Shown: positions 32,694 through 44,640, counted from the stretch's first letter. The stretch: 64,000 nt of DNA from Acanthosepion pharaonis (GCA_903632075.3 CAHIKZ030005576.1:1609001-1673000), one strand, 5' to 3'. Numbers and translations: made by a program. The notes: generated by a model not told the origin, from the sequence alone.

Positions 32694-35600
32694 ATGGCTA
32701 CTAACTCACCAGGTTATCCACCCAGAAATAGACTCAACAGTGACAAATCAAAACATGAACCATGGGAAGTAAAATTTTGGGATTATATGCGAATCCAAAA
32801 ATTACACAAAAACAATCTTGGCACCTTTTGATCATCCCAATGACAAAGACTACCGTGAAAAGAATGCAAACACATTTGCCAAATTAATTCAATTTCTCCG
32901 TGATCGAAGTTTATCCCTTATTATGAGAGAAGCTCCTGACAATGGAAGAAAAGCACTGCAAATTTTGAGAGAGCACTATTTATCCAAAGGTAAGTCAAAA
33001 ATAATTTCCCTATATACGGAATTAACATCCCTACACAAACTATTACTATGCTGAAACTATTACCGATTATATATATATTATTAGGGTCAAAAAATCAGCC
33101 ACTTTATTAAAGGTTTCTAGAGAAATAATTGAAGATAGTTTACTAATCGCCATGGTCCTAAAAGCCCTTCCTTCTAATTTCAAGCTATTTACAACTGTTA
33201 TTACTCAGAAAGAAAATCTACTAACGTTTAGTGAATTCAAAGTAGCATTGCAAAGATTTGAAGAAACTGAAAAGATGATTTTGTGAAAATATCGTAATGA
33301 CTGTCCAAATTCCAAGACCAAAACCACAAACTAATGTTCCTACCTGTTTTACTTGTGGTAAAGTTGAACTTTGTGATGGCCAAAGTAAATTTTGGAATTA
33401 TCCAGTAAATAATTCCCCCTCAAAACACTATAATTCCAATCTATTGAAAAAAAAAAAAAAATTATCTGCCTTGTTTGTCACAAACCTTTACATCAAAGTA
33501 CTGAGTGCAGATGCAAAAAGAAAGCTCATTTCATAAAAAAAGTGGAACATTTTTCACATAATGAATATTCATTTCTGTTTCCATTTGGACTAGACACCGT
33601 TTCCAACAAAAATGTCTTATTTGTCAATTATGGTGCTACCACACATGATTACTGACGAATCTAAATTTCTTACTTTCAATAATGATTTTAATCCAGAAAA
33701 TCATCATACTGAACTGGCAGATAATAGTCGAACCAGTAATATTGCTTTAAAAAGAAGCAATAATCAAATTACTATAACTGACATGGAAGGAAATATGCAA
33801 GATTGCATTTTAATGAATGCTCCATACATCCTTACATTTAAACAAAGTATATTCTCAGTATGAGCCACTACTGAAAAAGAAGCTTCTGTAAAATTTGGCC
33901 ATAATTACTCAGAACTTATCTACCCTAATGGTGTGAAATTCAACATAAAAAGAAATGGACGCTTTATACTATTTAAATACTGCAGTAACCTCCAAAACTG
34001 CTACAAGTAACCTAAAACAATGGCATCAAATTCTTGGACATTGCAATCTGAAAGAAATTATATAACTACCATAAGTTGTGGAAGACATGAAAATTGTTGA
34101 TAAATCAGATTTAAACTGAAATATGTATCCAAAGCAAAATGGTACAGTATAAAAACAAGATATCTAACAAAAGGGCAACTAAAATAATAGACCTTGTTCA
34201 TTATGATCTAGCTGGGCCAATTGAACTGAGATCTTTGAATGGCTTCAAATATACACTTTGTTTCATGAATGATTATTCTGGTCTAATTATTTAGTTTCTG
34301 AAACAAAAAAGCGATACATTTCTTACCACAGAGAAATATTTGGCTGACATTGCTCCATATGGCTCTATAAAATGCCTAACAAGTGATAACAGCACAGAAT
34401 TCACAGTTAATTTGCAGTATAAGCACCAAAGGCCCCTGGTATTGAGAATGTACCATTCTGGTGTGAAATTGCCTGGTTATTTTAAAAATGACATTAAAAT
34501 ATTGTGTTCAATTACCATTTTTGATTTATTGTCATTACAAGTTCGATCTCTTTCGCATTGTCCGGATGCCATTACTGGCATTGTTTACATACATTTTCCT
34601 CTAGTCGTAATACATGAAAACTTAGTTAACGGCCTTTTTACAGCTTTTCATATCTTACTTGTCTTGATTACTGTGAGATTTTTGTAGATGCTATTTTAAA
34701 ATGTGCTTATTTTTTAAAATGAAGTTCTAAATGAATAGTATTTTTTCTTAATAAATCTGCTTATAGCTCATGAAACAGAATCTCAACCTAAAATGTAATT
34801 TTTGAAGCTTTAAATTCAAGAAAATTTCATAACACATAAAAACAAAACATAATTGAAAAAAAAAGGAAAAAAATCCTTTATTTTTAACTTTTCAGGCACA
34901 TAGTTTTTATTCTATTTTGATTGTCAGATTTTACTTTTTTTCGCATTATTTCGTGCATTCATTTCAAACTTTGCACATTGTGCAGTAATCAAGACAAGTG
35001 AAGCTTCCGCACTGCATTATGATTCAAGGCAAACATACGTAAACAAAACCAATAATGGCAGGTGTTCTTTGTATGCGATGAGAAAGAAGTCAAATTTACA
35101 TTGTCCATAAGTTCTAAACGGTAATCGTGCGCAATGTTTTAATCTCATTTTTTTAAATAATCAGGCAATTCCACACCAGAATGGTACATTCTCATTATCG
35201 GGGGCTTTTGGTGCTTATACTGCAAATTTACTGAATTCACTACTGAAAACTTTGAAAATCCTAGATCTGATAATTCTTTACTTCCTGTTGAAGAAAATGA
35301 TGCAATACTTCCTAAATATCTGCCAAAGAATCCTTGTGGGGAGAGGACACAAGAAAGTGAAACTACACAATCAACAAGTTCAAGTGATAATACAGGAGAT
35401 AATCCTAGATAATCCACGAGACAGACAATATCCAAGCAGGTTATGAAAAATGTCTGAATATTTAAATGATTACGTTGTTAAGAATTGAGACAACATAGTA
35501 AATCTGACTATAGATTATTGTTGTTCAGTAAAGAATATACCCATTAATTATAATGAAGCTATTACTTTAAATGACTCTATAAAATGGCAAGATGCCATTG

Positions 35601-35835
35601 AAAAAGAGATAGCTGCCCTAAAAGCAAATAATGCATATGAATTAACACTGCTTTCACCTTGTACAACTGTTGTTGGCAGTTGATGGGTCTACACTATTAA
35701 AATGAATAACACTAATAACGGACTGTTCAAAATGAGATTTGTTACAAAAGGCTACTTGCAAAAACCAGGAATGGGTTATCACAAAACTTTCTCTCCCACA
35801 ACTTGTTTATCATCTGTAAGAATTTAATGCTTTGT
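32694..35835 (+). pseudogene. Ty1/copia polyprotein, broken, ending in RT
   Basis: Domains appear in copia order with many frameshifts and stops. Gag starts at the 32694 ATG, with a UBN2-like ILREHYLSKGKSKIISLY segment; a zinc-knuckle remnant CFTCGK lies near 33350 and a protease-like YGATTHM near 33630. A GAG-pre-integrase LKQWHQILGHC is near 34010. The integrase core has DLAGPIELRSLNGFKYTLCF and IKCLTSDNSTEFT up to 34404. A fold-back element interrupts it at 34405-35232. It then continues to the start of the reverse transcriptase (WQDAIEKEIAALK, LFKMRFVTKGYLQKPGM). RNase H and a 3' LTR are missing; an inverted leader copy follows at once. Confidence 0.88.
34405..35232. mobile_element. 828-base fold-back MITE inserted in copia integrase
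   Basis: Starts AGTTAATTTGCAGTATAAGC and ends as the reverse complement of AGTAAATTTGCAGTATAAGC. The inverted arms run imperfectly for about 280 bases, up to TTGTCTTGATTACTG on both sides. GAATTCAC stands immediately outside at 34397-34404 and again at 35233-35240. Eight-base target duplication points to a hAT or P-like superfamily. No transposase is encoded. It is younger than the copia it split. Confidence 0.9.
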
Positions 35836-36190
35836 TGTGTTAGAAGCCATTGTCAAAAATGCAAGATGAATAAAAGGAACAGAATTAATAAAGTTTGCAA
35901 TGAAAAGAAAAAAAAAGGTCAATAAAGATGAAACAGCAACAATCATTCAAGCAAGCAAGCAATATAGTTAAAGCAAATCAAACAGATAAGGCAAAAGACT
36001 TCACCAACTATGAGTTGGTGATTGTACAAAAATGCAAGGTTGGACAATCTAACACAGTAGGTCTTCTCTAGTAGTTAAGGCAGATCTGGACTGAGTCAGA
36101 TCAAAACACAAGCCGTCTGATTTTATTGGCTAAGAAAAATATACCCACAAGCATTTTGTGTCTGTTTGACTCTAAGAGTGGGAGGGGGAA
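35828..36190 (-). mobile_element. Ty1/copia leader copy, antisense
   Basis: Minus strand reads CAGTCCAGATCTGCCTTAAC, CTTGCTTGCTTGAATGATTG, TTGCAAACTTTATTAATTC and ends with an ATG, GCT, TCT, AAC start at 35850. It abuts the plus-strand copia RT fragment. Confidence 0.7.
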
Positions 36191-36329
36191 AACTTTTGCT
36201 ATTATTCCTACTCCTTTTTTTGCTGTTACATTCTTGTATCTGTCTTTTACTGTTTTTTTGATTTTTGTCAACATTCAGTATGAGGGGGCACGGCTAGTAT
36301 AACAAAGTTGCCCTAACAGAAACCAGCTT

Positions 36330-37290
36330 CAGCAACCCCAGGAATAGTGGCTTGGGGATTGAATAGGCCTAAGAAAAAAAGTCCCGACAATTATGTCACT
36401 CTACAGGAAAAATATTCCCCCTTTACCAAGGGGAATGAATTACTTAACATTCCTGAGGCACTGGAGGCAGTTGAAAAATGTGTCAACATGGTGATTCATT
36501 GGTGTCAGCAGGGATAGTGCTAGACAGTATCTGGAGCATGAGAATAGCAAGTGCTACCAGGGTCAGGTAATTAGACATAGGTTAAACAAGATGTCTAATG
36601 AAGCTGTGAATATGGGCTCAGAATTGTGCAAGGAAGAGATGCGTCAATGTTTCGATTGATGCATTCATGAGGTCAATACCCCAGAGGGGCATACTCTGAG
36701 GTTTACTGAGAGCATGTGTGAGGTGTTTCAGTGGCATTTCAAGAGCTGGTTTACCAAGGAAATTGATCTCAGTGGTGACGAGTTTCACAGCTATTTGGCT
36801 GACTTTCCTCAACTTTTAGTGACTGAAGTGGCTAGCTATGAGGGTGAGATCACAGAGAGTTGGTAGTGGCAAGTCTCTGGGACTTGTTGGTCTTCCCTAC
36901 GAATTGTACTTGAGGCTATTGCACATATTTGTTCCGATTTTGACAGTGGTGTTCAACAACTGGTTCTGGCAGAGGTCCGTCTCCAAGCAGATTTCTAAGG
37001 GCATGATCACACTGTTGAAAAAGGGCAAGGGCGTTGGGCAGGAATTAGATTAAAATAAGCCCATAACTCAGCTAAACATAGTGTTAAAGATTTTCGCCAA
37101 GATCCTGATGGAGCATTTGCAGTCAGTTGTCACAAGCTTGTTGAGACCCAAGCAGACTTGCACTGTAAAGAGACAAACAATTAAAAGCAACCTGCATCTG
37201 GTCCACACGATCATAGAGGTTTGTCAGAGTTGTCTGCTGTCACTCTTACTTTACACTTTGAAAACTTAAAAAACAGCCTTGTGCCACATC
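36330..37290 (+). pseudogene. L1/Tx1-like LINE reverse-transcriptase fragment
   Basis: Frames read GLPYELYLRLLHIFVPILTV, VFNNWFWQRS and ISKGMITLLKKG (36890-37035), then KPITQLNIVLKIFAKILMEH and QSVVTSLLRPKQT (37060-37160). These are RT motifs 0 to 2A in the L1/Tx1 style, distinct from LINE A and from the RTE-like family. An upstream part (36440-36830) matches the linker between endonuclease and RT. The catalytic Asp-Asp part is absent. It lies between inverted copia leader copies. Confidence 0.78.
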
Positions 37291-37319
37291 CTGCCTAAGG
37301 AGGGAGGCTAAGGTAAATA

Positions 37320-37585
37320 ACCTCAGTCCAGATCTGCCTTGTCTGGAAGACAGGCCACTGCATTCACTTGTCTGACCTTGCTTTTGTGCATAGACACTAA
37401 TTTGGAGTTTGTGAACTTTTTACCTTCTTACCTGTGAATTTGCCTTGCATATATTGGTTGCTTTATATTATTTCATTTTTGCCATGTTCTTTTTTCTTTT
37501 TATTGCAAACTTTGTTAATTCTGTTTATTGGACAGTTCTGTTATTTCTTTTGCATTTGACCATGGCTACTAACTTATTACAACCC
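37320..37585 (+). mobile_element. Ty1/copia leader copy
   Basis: CAGTCCAGATCTGCCTTGTC through TTGCAAACTTTGTTAATTCT to an ATG at 37562 followed by GCT, ACT, AAC. Similarity to Gag stops within a few codons. Confidence 0.7.
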
Positions 37586-37869
37586 ACATCTTCAGAACTA
37601 ATTATGCAAAAGCCAAGATAGACAAAACACAGAATAGCAAATGGAGGCTGAGTGAAAATAAAGATATGTGTGGAGATAAGATATCTGATCATGTCATAAG
37701 TAATATCTAAAATCTGATATAATAGAGTGAATGATATTTTTACTGTTCTGAAATACCTAAATGATAACAATACACGCTGGTACATGATCATCCAGTTATA
37801 TCCTCATAGTACTTTTTAATTCAATGAATTACTAAGTTGATCCTCCTACTAAAGAGGGATATGACTATG

Positions 37870-38250
37870 AAGCAGAATTTTTTTTTATAGTAAATTTCAC
37901 CATTTAAAAGGCCTAGGGAGGCACTCTAGGGAGGTCATTTATGTGTATAGGAGCAGATAATGGTTAACCCTAGCCTTGAAAATGTTAAAATTGTAGTGAT
38001 TGGGGAAACATCCTCTTGGGAGTCAGTTCCACAGAGCAGTGGTCTATGGAAGAAGCTATTTAAGTGGAATCTACTTTTCACTGATGGAATGTGGGTGCTT
38101 TGCTACTAAGTTTAAAGGTGGGTCCAGGAAATTAGTTTATCCAGGAACTTTTCATGGAAGTAGTGATAGAGTAGCAAGAAGCTTGCCACATTTCGCCTGT
38201 GGGAGAGAGGTTGGAGGGTGGTAAATAATTTGTCACCCACAAGGGCTCAG
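37870..38250 (-). pseudogene. LINE B 3' end, antisense
   Basis: Minus strand has NNLPPSNLSPTGEMWQASCY, then HSISEK-type text, then TGACTCCCAAGAGGATGTTT and TTTTAACATTTTCAAGGCTA, ending in GGTGAAATTTACTATAAAAA. The same 3' end recurs at 39330-39712, 48870-48980 (plus), 41290-41520 and 53880-54250 (minus). A second Jockey/CR1-like family. Confidence 0.7.
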
Positions 38251-38257
38251 AGATGCT

Positions 38258-38297
38258 AAAAAAAAAAAAAAAAAAAAGAAAAAAAAAAGAAAAAATA
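38258..38297. repeat. A-rich tract
   Basis: Two near-pure A runs broken by AAG. Confidence 0.9.
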
Positions 38298-38299
38298 TT

Positions 38300-38925
38300 T
38301 ACAGTTTTCTAAACTCCTAATCCCAGGGTCAGACAGTGAAATTTCATATATCACCTACTTACTCAAAGTTCACTTAACACCACTTTTACAAAAAGATTTA
38401 CATTCATTCCTACTTTTGCTAACAGAAGAGAATTTTCCATCTTATGAAGGAAATTAAATGCAAAAATAACATTCTGTATTTATTTTGTACTGAGATATTA
38501 CAGAGAGACTGCATATGTGCAAGTGTTGCACTATGAAGATCATTCTTTGGGGACTACATTGAGCTTCAAGTTACCATAGCTTTGAATTTACCACAATTTA
38601 TTTTGCACATCTGCCCTAAGATAACCAAAAAACTTAAAAGAGTTTATAAAGACATTACTCAGTGTAAAATTGGGTATAAGTGTTTCAATCCTGATGAATT
38701 AAATAAAAACATTGAGGATCTAGAATGCTCAAAAAGATTTCCTATATAAATTAATGTTAATTGCTCCTTTGTTTTTCAGTATTTTAGTTTCTGAATATAG
38801 CAAGAGAAACTTGTAATCTGGTTCAGTGGAATGAGCAAAAACAGTATGAAAAGGATGAATTAATTAATACTGTAACAAAGTAATGTGCATTGGAATAACA
38901 AAAGAGGCATTCCAAAAGATGCAGG
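38300..38925. other. Intron 1, part: nothing recognised
   Basis: AT-rich DNA without a convincing frame or border. Confidence 0.4.
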
Positions 38926-38929
38926 TAAA

Positions 38930-39679
38930 ATGGTCAGCTCTCTGTACTGTTCCATTAAGTAACTTCTCATGCTATCTATATCTTTACAAGAACCAGATCA
39001 GGCTGAAAATGAACTACTGTTGTCATATTTGCTGCATTGTCCTCACTTTTCAAAACGTCTCCGAGTCCTTGTGGGTGATGAATTATTTTCCACCATCCAA
39101 CCTCTCTCTCACAGGTGGGATGTGATGAACCTATCACTTTACTATCATTACTTCCGTGAAAAGTGTGCTCAGAAAAATTATAGGTGGTCTGAAAGTCTAC
39201 ATAATATAATTTTCTATTTTTTCTAGATGGCTGACACGAGATCCTACAGACCTTCTTGATGTGTGACAGCATCAATGAAAGTGAATAAACTGAATCCAGT
39301 ACATGTGTTTTGTATTTACTTGTTGTTCTATTGTTCTCATTAGAATTTGATGAGAGTGGGAAGGGGGGGGGCAACACGCCTTTCAGACCACCCTGCGCAT
39401 TCCTTGGTTCTGCCAGGTCTAACCTTCACAGCTAGGACCTGTCATGCCATTTATATTATAGAAAACCACCCACATTACCATCATATTCCATCAGTGAGAA
39501 GTAAGTTCCATTCACACAGTTTCTTGCGAACCACTACACTGTGAAACCAACTTCCAAGAGGATGTTTCCCCGATCACTATAATCTTAACCTGTTCAAGTC
39601 TAGAGTTAACCGTTATCTTCCTCTTCTATTTATATAAACTGCCCCTTAACAGGGCTTGTACAGAGTTAACCTTACTGTG

Positions 39680-39712
<33 letters not shown>
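38930..39712 (+). pseudogene. LINE B C-terminal and 3' end
   Basis: Starts with LYLYKNQIRLKMNYCCHI and NYFPPSNLSLTGGM in broken frames, is interrupted near 39200-39310, then resumes with the AACCAACTTCCAAGAGGATG and ACCTGTTCAAGTCTAGAGTT 3' end. A poly(A) of about 32 closes it at 39680-39711. Confidence 0.75.
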
Positions 39713-39759
39713 AAGGCAACGTACTAGAAACAGAAAAATTTTGTCAAAAATAAATAAGT

Positions 39760-40230
39760 GTTGAAATGCTATGTAATCTTTCTATATGGCTGTGAATGCA
39801 GGACAATCTCCTGAGAAATGAAGAGGAAATTGGAAGTAACAAAAATGTGGTTCTACAGAAGGATGTTGAGTATACCATGGATGAAGTGCATAATGAACAA
39901 AGAAGTCTTAAGGAAAATGGAAACAAAAAGTAAACGTATACACTAAATCAGAAAGAGACAGCGGAAATTTCTTAGCCACATAATGAGGAAGGTGGGCATG
40001 AAGAATTTGACACTCAGAATATATCGAAGACTAAAGAGACAGAAGACAATGGGCTACCTATACGATGACTTTGTGTGAATGAATGGTGAAACAGGAGATG
40101 GAAGGCTTGGCAAAGGGACAAACCTTGTTAAGAGCTATAATAGATAGGGGTTTGTGGAGCGCCTTGATTATCCATGTCCTGAAGAGAGACAACACATAGA
40201 AGTAAAAAAACTGAGGGTGATCCTCCACTT
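39760..40230 (+). pseudogene. LINE post-RT tail (RTE-like family)
   Basis: The same conserved DNA as 6690-7090: GTGGTTCTACAGAAGGATGT, GAAAATGGAAACAAAAAG and CATAATGAGGAAGG in order, with frameshifts. Confidence 0.72.
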
Positions 40231-40823
40231 GTTGGGGGATGTAACACCCCTCACCTGTACCAGAAAAGGGCATGCAGCAGGCAAGAAATCAAGTGATCTG
40301 CAAATTGATATCATATTTCCGAACATGGAGCAATGAAAAAACTAAAGGAAAACTTGGTGAAATCTGAATGGAGAGTGGGTTAAATTGAGGAAAAACTGTT
40401 AATTAGCTGCAATAAAATTGGCCAAAAGGCCACAATGAGGTTCAAATCAATAAATAACTTAATAAAACATAACCCCCCCACACACACTAAAAAAAAAAAA
40501 AAAAAAAAAAAAACACCCTTACCAACTTCACGCCTATTTTTGCCTAAGTGGGTCAGCAAGACACATAAGCCTAGTGGGCTTTGTCTCAAGAAATTACCCA
40601 AAATACATTTATTTTAAACACTATTCACCCCAGATACTTATTTTCTTAAGGAAGAACTTGGCTTGAAAATTTCACAAAACTCTTATCTGTCAACAAGTAG
40701 GCTTCTAGTTTTTTGAACAATGGATGTATTCAGAGCCAACAAATTTATAATTTTGCTAATCCATCATCTTGTTGACATCCAGTCAATTCTCAATGTAAAT
40801 AAACAAATAGGGTGACTTTTTTT

Positions 40824-40878
40824 GGTTATGATATGGCTATGATCTAATTCAGAATTAGATTGTAGCCATATCATAACC
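40824..40878. repeat. Inverted repeat, 27-base arms
   Basis: Arms 40824-40850 and 40852-40878 pair with two mismatches around one base. Strong hairpin in single strand; no associated gene. Confidence 0.92.
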
Positions 40879-41242
40879 ATTGCCTGTAATCATATGATCA
40901 ATTCCTGAATGAAAAGGAAAACTCATGATAATCACGCGTACACAATACCTTAAAAATAAACATGTAAAGCAGATACAATTTCTCTCTTGTGTTACATATT
41001 GAATCAACCTTCCTAGAATTGTGAGGAATTGGTTGTCTCAAGATTAACCCTAGACTTAATATTTTCAGTGGTTTCATGACCCTAATGTAGATATCATAAA
41101 TAAAACTTGTCAGAAATTTTATATTAAATACAGAAGTTTTGTTGGGTCACAAAGAAAATTCCAAGAAACCTTTTTTGTGTGCGTGTGTGCTTGCTTTATA
41201 CTAAAGTTCACCCAATACAAGTTTCAAGAACTATTAAATAAG

Positions 41243-41278
41243 GTGTGTGATATGAATATTTATATTCATATCACACAC
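41243..41278. repeat. Perfect hairpin, 16-base stem
   Basis: GTGTGTGATATGAATA pairs with TATTCATATCACACAC around TTTA. It marks the edge of an antisense LINE B fragment starting near 41290. Confidence 0.92.
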
Positions 41279-41289
41279 TTCTAGGTGGT

Positions 41290-41520
41290 AGGAAGTGATA
41301 ATCATTGACTCTTGACTTGAAGAAGTTAAGAGTGTGGTATTCAGAGAAGCATCCACATCTGTCCCACAAAATAGCAGTTCTTGGGAAGAAGCTTTCCAAG
41401 TGAAATTACAATTGGAATACATGGAGGAAATGAGGGTGATTTAACTCTGTGGAAGTGGCATAGCATAGAGTTTCCTAGCTGCAAAGGCAGAACTGAAGCC
41501 CATCAGAACATTTGCCATGG
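41290..41520 (-). mobile_element. LINE B 3' part, antisense
   Basis: Minus strand carries CTTCTCTGAATACCACACTC, TTAACTTCTTCAAGTCAAGA and an upstream CATGTATTCCAATTGTAATT stretch, in LINE B order. Diverged. Confidence 0.55.
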
Positions 41521-41877
41521 AAATAGCAATACAACAGCAAATGGTTTGCGACACTGAGTTTGTGTATGCATATGTGTATGTTTATTCCTTACTTAATCAG
41601 AATCCCACTGAAAAATATTTTGATTGAAGCTAAGAGACTTCAACATTAGATAAATTAGAACACAGCATGAGATGATTTTCTTTTCATCTCTATTTGAATT
41701 CACCAGTAGATTTATTACTAGCAATCCAAGTAAAGGTGATTGTGCAAAATATAATGACAGTTGCCAATGACCAGGAAAATACACTTCATATAACCATAGC
41801 CTAATAGTCAATGTGAAAGGTGAAATGGTCACAATATGTCCCCCTAGCATGGACAATAGGATGAGAACAATCTAAAC

Positions 41878-42509
41878 CAGTTTTTCCCAACCTTTTCTCT
41901 ACCAGCATTCTCTTTGGGCACAGACTTTTTGTCAGCGACCCCTGTCAGATTAAATTTTGAATATTATACTGAATTCATCTTCCATAGCAAGATAACACTT
42001 AAGTATTAGTGCAAAAATAATGTTAATACTGTTTTCATTTCTATTAGAAATGCCAATGATTAAAATCCTAAAAAACTTATTTAATAGCTTATCTCAATAT
42101 TTTCAATACGGTGGTTTACTTTGGTGCTTACTGGCTAAGGCTCTTACTTTAGGTGCCATGCTTCATGGAAGTAATCGTAAATCACCTTATTTTGTTATTT
42201 GCAGACAGTTTCTTTGTTTAGTAAGAAGCTCTGTAACTGTGTTGATACCACATTCAGCCATACAGGAAGTTGAAAAAGCAATCAAGAAAAGTTTAATAGC
42301 TTTCCACAGCACTTTCAGAAATTTCCTTTTGCAGCCAATATTGAATAATTTTTGAAAATCTGAAAAAAAATGGATACATGCCCACTGCCACCTGAGTATG
42401 TTCACCACCCCCAAATGAAATAAAAAAAAAAAAAAAAATCTCCCAGTGCCCAGCTTTCAACATTACAGAGCCCACAAGGGGGTGCTGTTGCCCACTTTGA
42501 AAAACACTG
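41878..42509. mobile_element. hAT-like non-autonomous element, 632 bases
   Basis: Begins CAGTTTTTCCCAACC and ends as the reverse complement of CAGTGTTTTTCAAAGTGG, short inverted ends typical of hAT. ATCTAAAC at 41870-41877 and ATCTAAAT at 42510-42517 form an 8-base target duplication with one mismatch. It splits a family 1 SINE: left flank GGATGAGAACA, right flank GATTGAATAAAGAGTTCAG. The interior has a 111-residue frame without a DDE or dimerisation motif that I can see. Confidence 0.82.
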
Positions 42510-42517
42510 ATCTAAAT

Positions 42518-42618
42518 CCATGGATTGAATAAAGAGTTCAGTTCAAAACAAAAAATGTTATAGAGTACAGAAAGAAAAACATTGTGACCATAACAACCAA
42601 GATGAAGATCTTCAATGT
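42518..42618 (+). mobile_element. SINE family 1, right part of split copy
   Basis: GATTGAATAAAGAGTTCAGT then CATTGTGACCATAACAACCA and AGATGAAGATC. The left part is in the flank before 41870. Confidence 0.6.
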
Positions 42619-42619
42619 G

Positions 42620-43015
42620 CCATGTCCCTACAGGACATGAGTGATCATGGTTCTCCATAACTTCCTACTCTTGGTAGCTCTTAGTCATATTTATTTTTTT
42701 TCTATCCTTTCACTCCTTGTTTTGCCATTTAAATAAATAGATTACCCACTGTTTCCATTCTGTTCAATATGTCCTGTGAGTGTAAAATTTTCCAAGACTT
42801 CTTTCCTCATTATGTGCCTTAGAAATTTCAACTCTTTCTAAGTATCATTCTTTTTTCATTTTCTGTAAAATTTCCTCATTGCTTACATACACTGCATTCT
42901 CAACGTCCTTCTGTAGAACCACATCTCTCTCTTGCCTGAAGTTTCCTCTTCATCTGTGAGGAAACCGGCATTCACAGTCATATAGAAGGAGTGATATTAG
43001 TATCCCAAGTCAAAA
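42620..43015 (-). pseudogene. LINE post-RT tail (RTE-like), antisense
   Basis: Antisense text CTTCTGTAGAACCACATCTC, CATTATGTGCCTTAGAAATT and TCCATAACTTCCTACTCTTG matches the tail segments at 1791-2100 and 6690-7090. Confidence 0.75.
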
Positions 43016-43164
43016 ATATATCAATGTATAATAATAATACAGGACTCTTCTCTCAACATGGAAAAGTTTTTTTATTCTCAATCTTATACAGAATCCTGGA
43101 GAACAATGAATATATTTGATAAGAAATGTTGTAGATATTTATCAAGTGATAATTTTTGTGTAAT

Positions 43165-43300
43165 TTTTGAGATGAGGTATTGTCATTATACATTGATTCA
43201 TTCAAACTATTGTTCTCATCTTGTTATAGGTGTTATTACAGGCACAATGCTTCAGCCATTTACTCTCCAGACATTTTGAGTTGTCCATTTTTCACTGATA
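43165..43300 (-). mobile_element. SINE family 1, 3' part, inverted
   Basis: GAGATGAGGTATTGTCATTA, ACTATTGTTCTCATCTTG and a GCTTCAGCCATTTACTCTCC body. The rest is missing. Confidence 0.6.
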
Positions 43301-43609
43301 AAAATTATGTACAAGTTGATTCTTATGCTATTTTGTCTCTATGATGACATTTCTTGCTCAACTACACCAAGATATCCAATATCAACCAAAAATGGACACC
43401 TGGAAATGGCCAGGGGGGATACACTGCTGAAATGTTAGACCTGTAACAAAATCTAACAACTGAAGGTGAGAACAATAGTTAAAAAAAATATCAATATATA
43501 ATTTTCCGAACTACATACATTTAAGTGTACTACTAGATTGGCAACTAGGTCACAACACTTTACTATTGAACTATCTAGATGCAACCATCATTTCTACTCT
43601 AACAGTTTT

Positions 43610-43862
43610 TTTTTCTATTACTTCCCACCTGTGAAACAAACTTCCAATTTCTTGCTTACCTGATAACTAAAACTTCAAAAATTTAAAAGTATCATGAGTC
43701 ATTATCATCATCTATGTTCTTGAAGTCTGTTCCTTTTTTGCCTTTACCTCAATCCTCCCTATTTTTAATCTTCTCATTCACTTTCACTCCATGTAATCCC
43801 CTGCATTCTAGTGGTACTGTCACCTTGCTGGGAGTGAAAGGATTTTAAAAAAAAGAAAAAAA
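43610..43862 (+). mobile_element. LINE A 3' end
   Basis: Ends with CATTCTAGTGGTACTGTCAC and CTTGCTGGGAGTGAAAGGAT and an A-rich tail, the 3' end seen at 20860-20977. Confidence 0.7.
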
Positions 43863-43869
43863 AGTTTAC

Positions 43870-44320
43870 TATCACATTAATATCCTGAAATGGCAAAAGT
43901 AATACATTCTTTGTAACATTGATGTTTCTTTTGTATATATTTGGATATCTTGATATTAACCAATCAACTAGTTTTGGATAAGACGATAAACTACATCCGA
44001 CAGCAAGACATTAACGTGAGTAATACAAACAACCTCATTTATTATCTGCCAATAATGTCAAAAAGAGAAGAGTTATTTAGGGAAATTAAAAAAAAAAAAC
44101 AAATTTATAAATCTTCAAGTCAATAAATGGATCAAAAAACAGAGTAGAGTTATTAGTAGAATTTTGATCTGAAATTTCCACTGAATAATGTTCCATCTAT
44201 GTGATTAATGGAAGAGTGTTAGATGAAGAAACATTGACAAGGAAAGAGATCATGTTTAAAAATCAATATTTGCTGTATACAATGAATACTGTTTTCTTTT
44301 CATAAGGCTACAGACTTATT
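43870..44320. other. Intron 1, part: nothing recognised
   Basis: AT-rich DNA followed by a poly(A) run at 44379-44400. Confidence 0.4.
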
Positions 44321-44439
44321 GATGGACCTCTTAAGTTTTATAATTCATTTTGAATACATAGGGGAACGTGCTACAGAAAAAAAAAAAAAAAAAAAAAAAC
44401 TAATTTTGATAACAAGTGGAATCAGTAAGCCAGTATCAA

Positions 44440-44640
44440 ATTCCAATTTAGTCTCCTGCATTCACTTTCACGCTAACTTCTTTCTCCTCCAGTTATGGGT
44501 TAAATAACATGTCAGAGTGGGTTCTGTGGTTCTGAGTGGTAACCAGTCTTAGAGAAGGACTACTCTGAATTCAAAACTCTGGACAAGGCAAAAAGAAACC
44601 ACTTTACTATCTTTCCTAAGAAGCCATGATAATAGATAAT
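44440..44640 (+). mobile_element. SINE family 3
   Basis: CTTCTTTCTCCTCCAGTTAT, GGTAACCAGTCTTAGAGAAG and ACCACTTTACTATCTTTCCT give core and tail. Confidence 0.62.

Noticed and set aside
42020..42355. 111-residue frame inside the hAT-like element
   Set aside because: No catalytic or dimerisation motif was recognised; kept only as part of the element.
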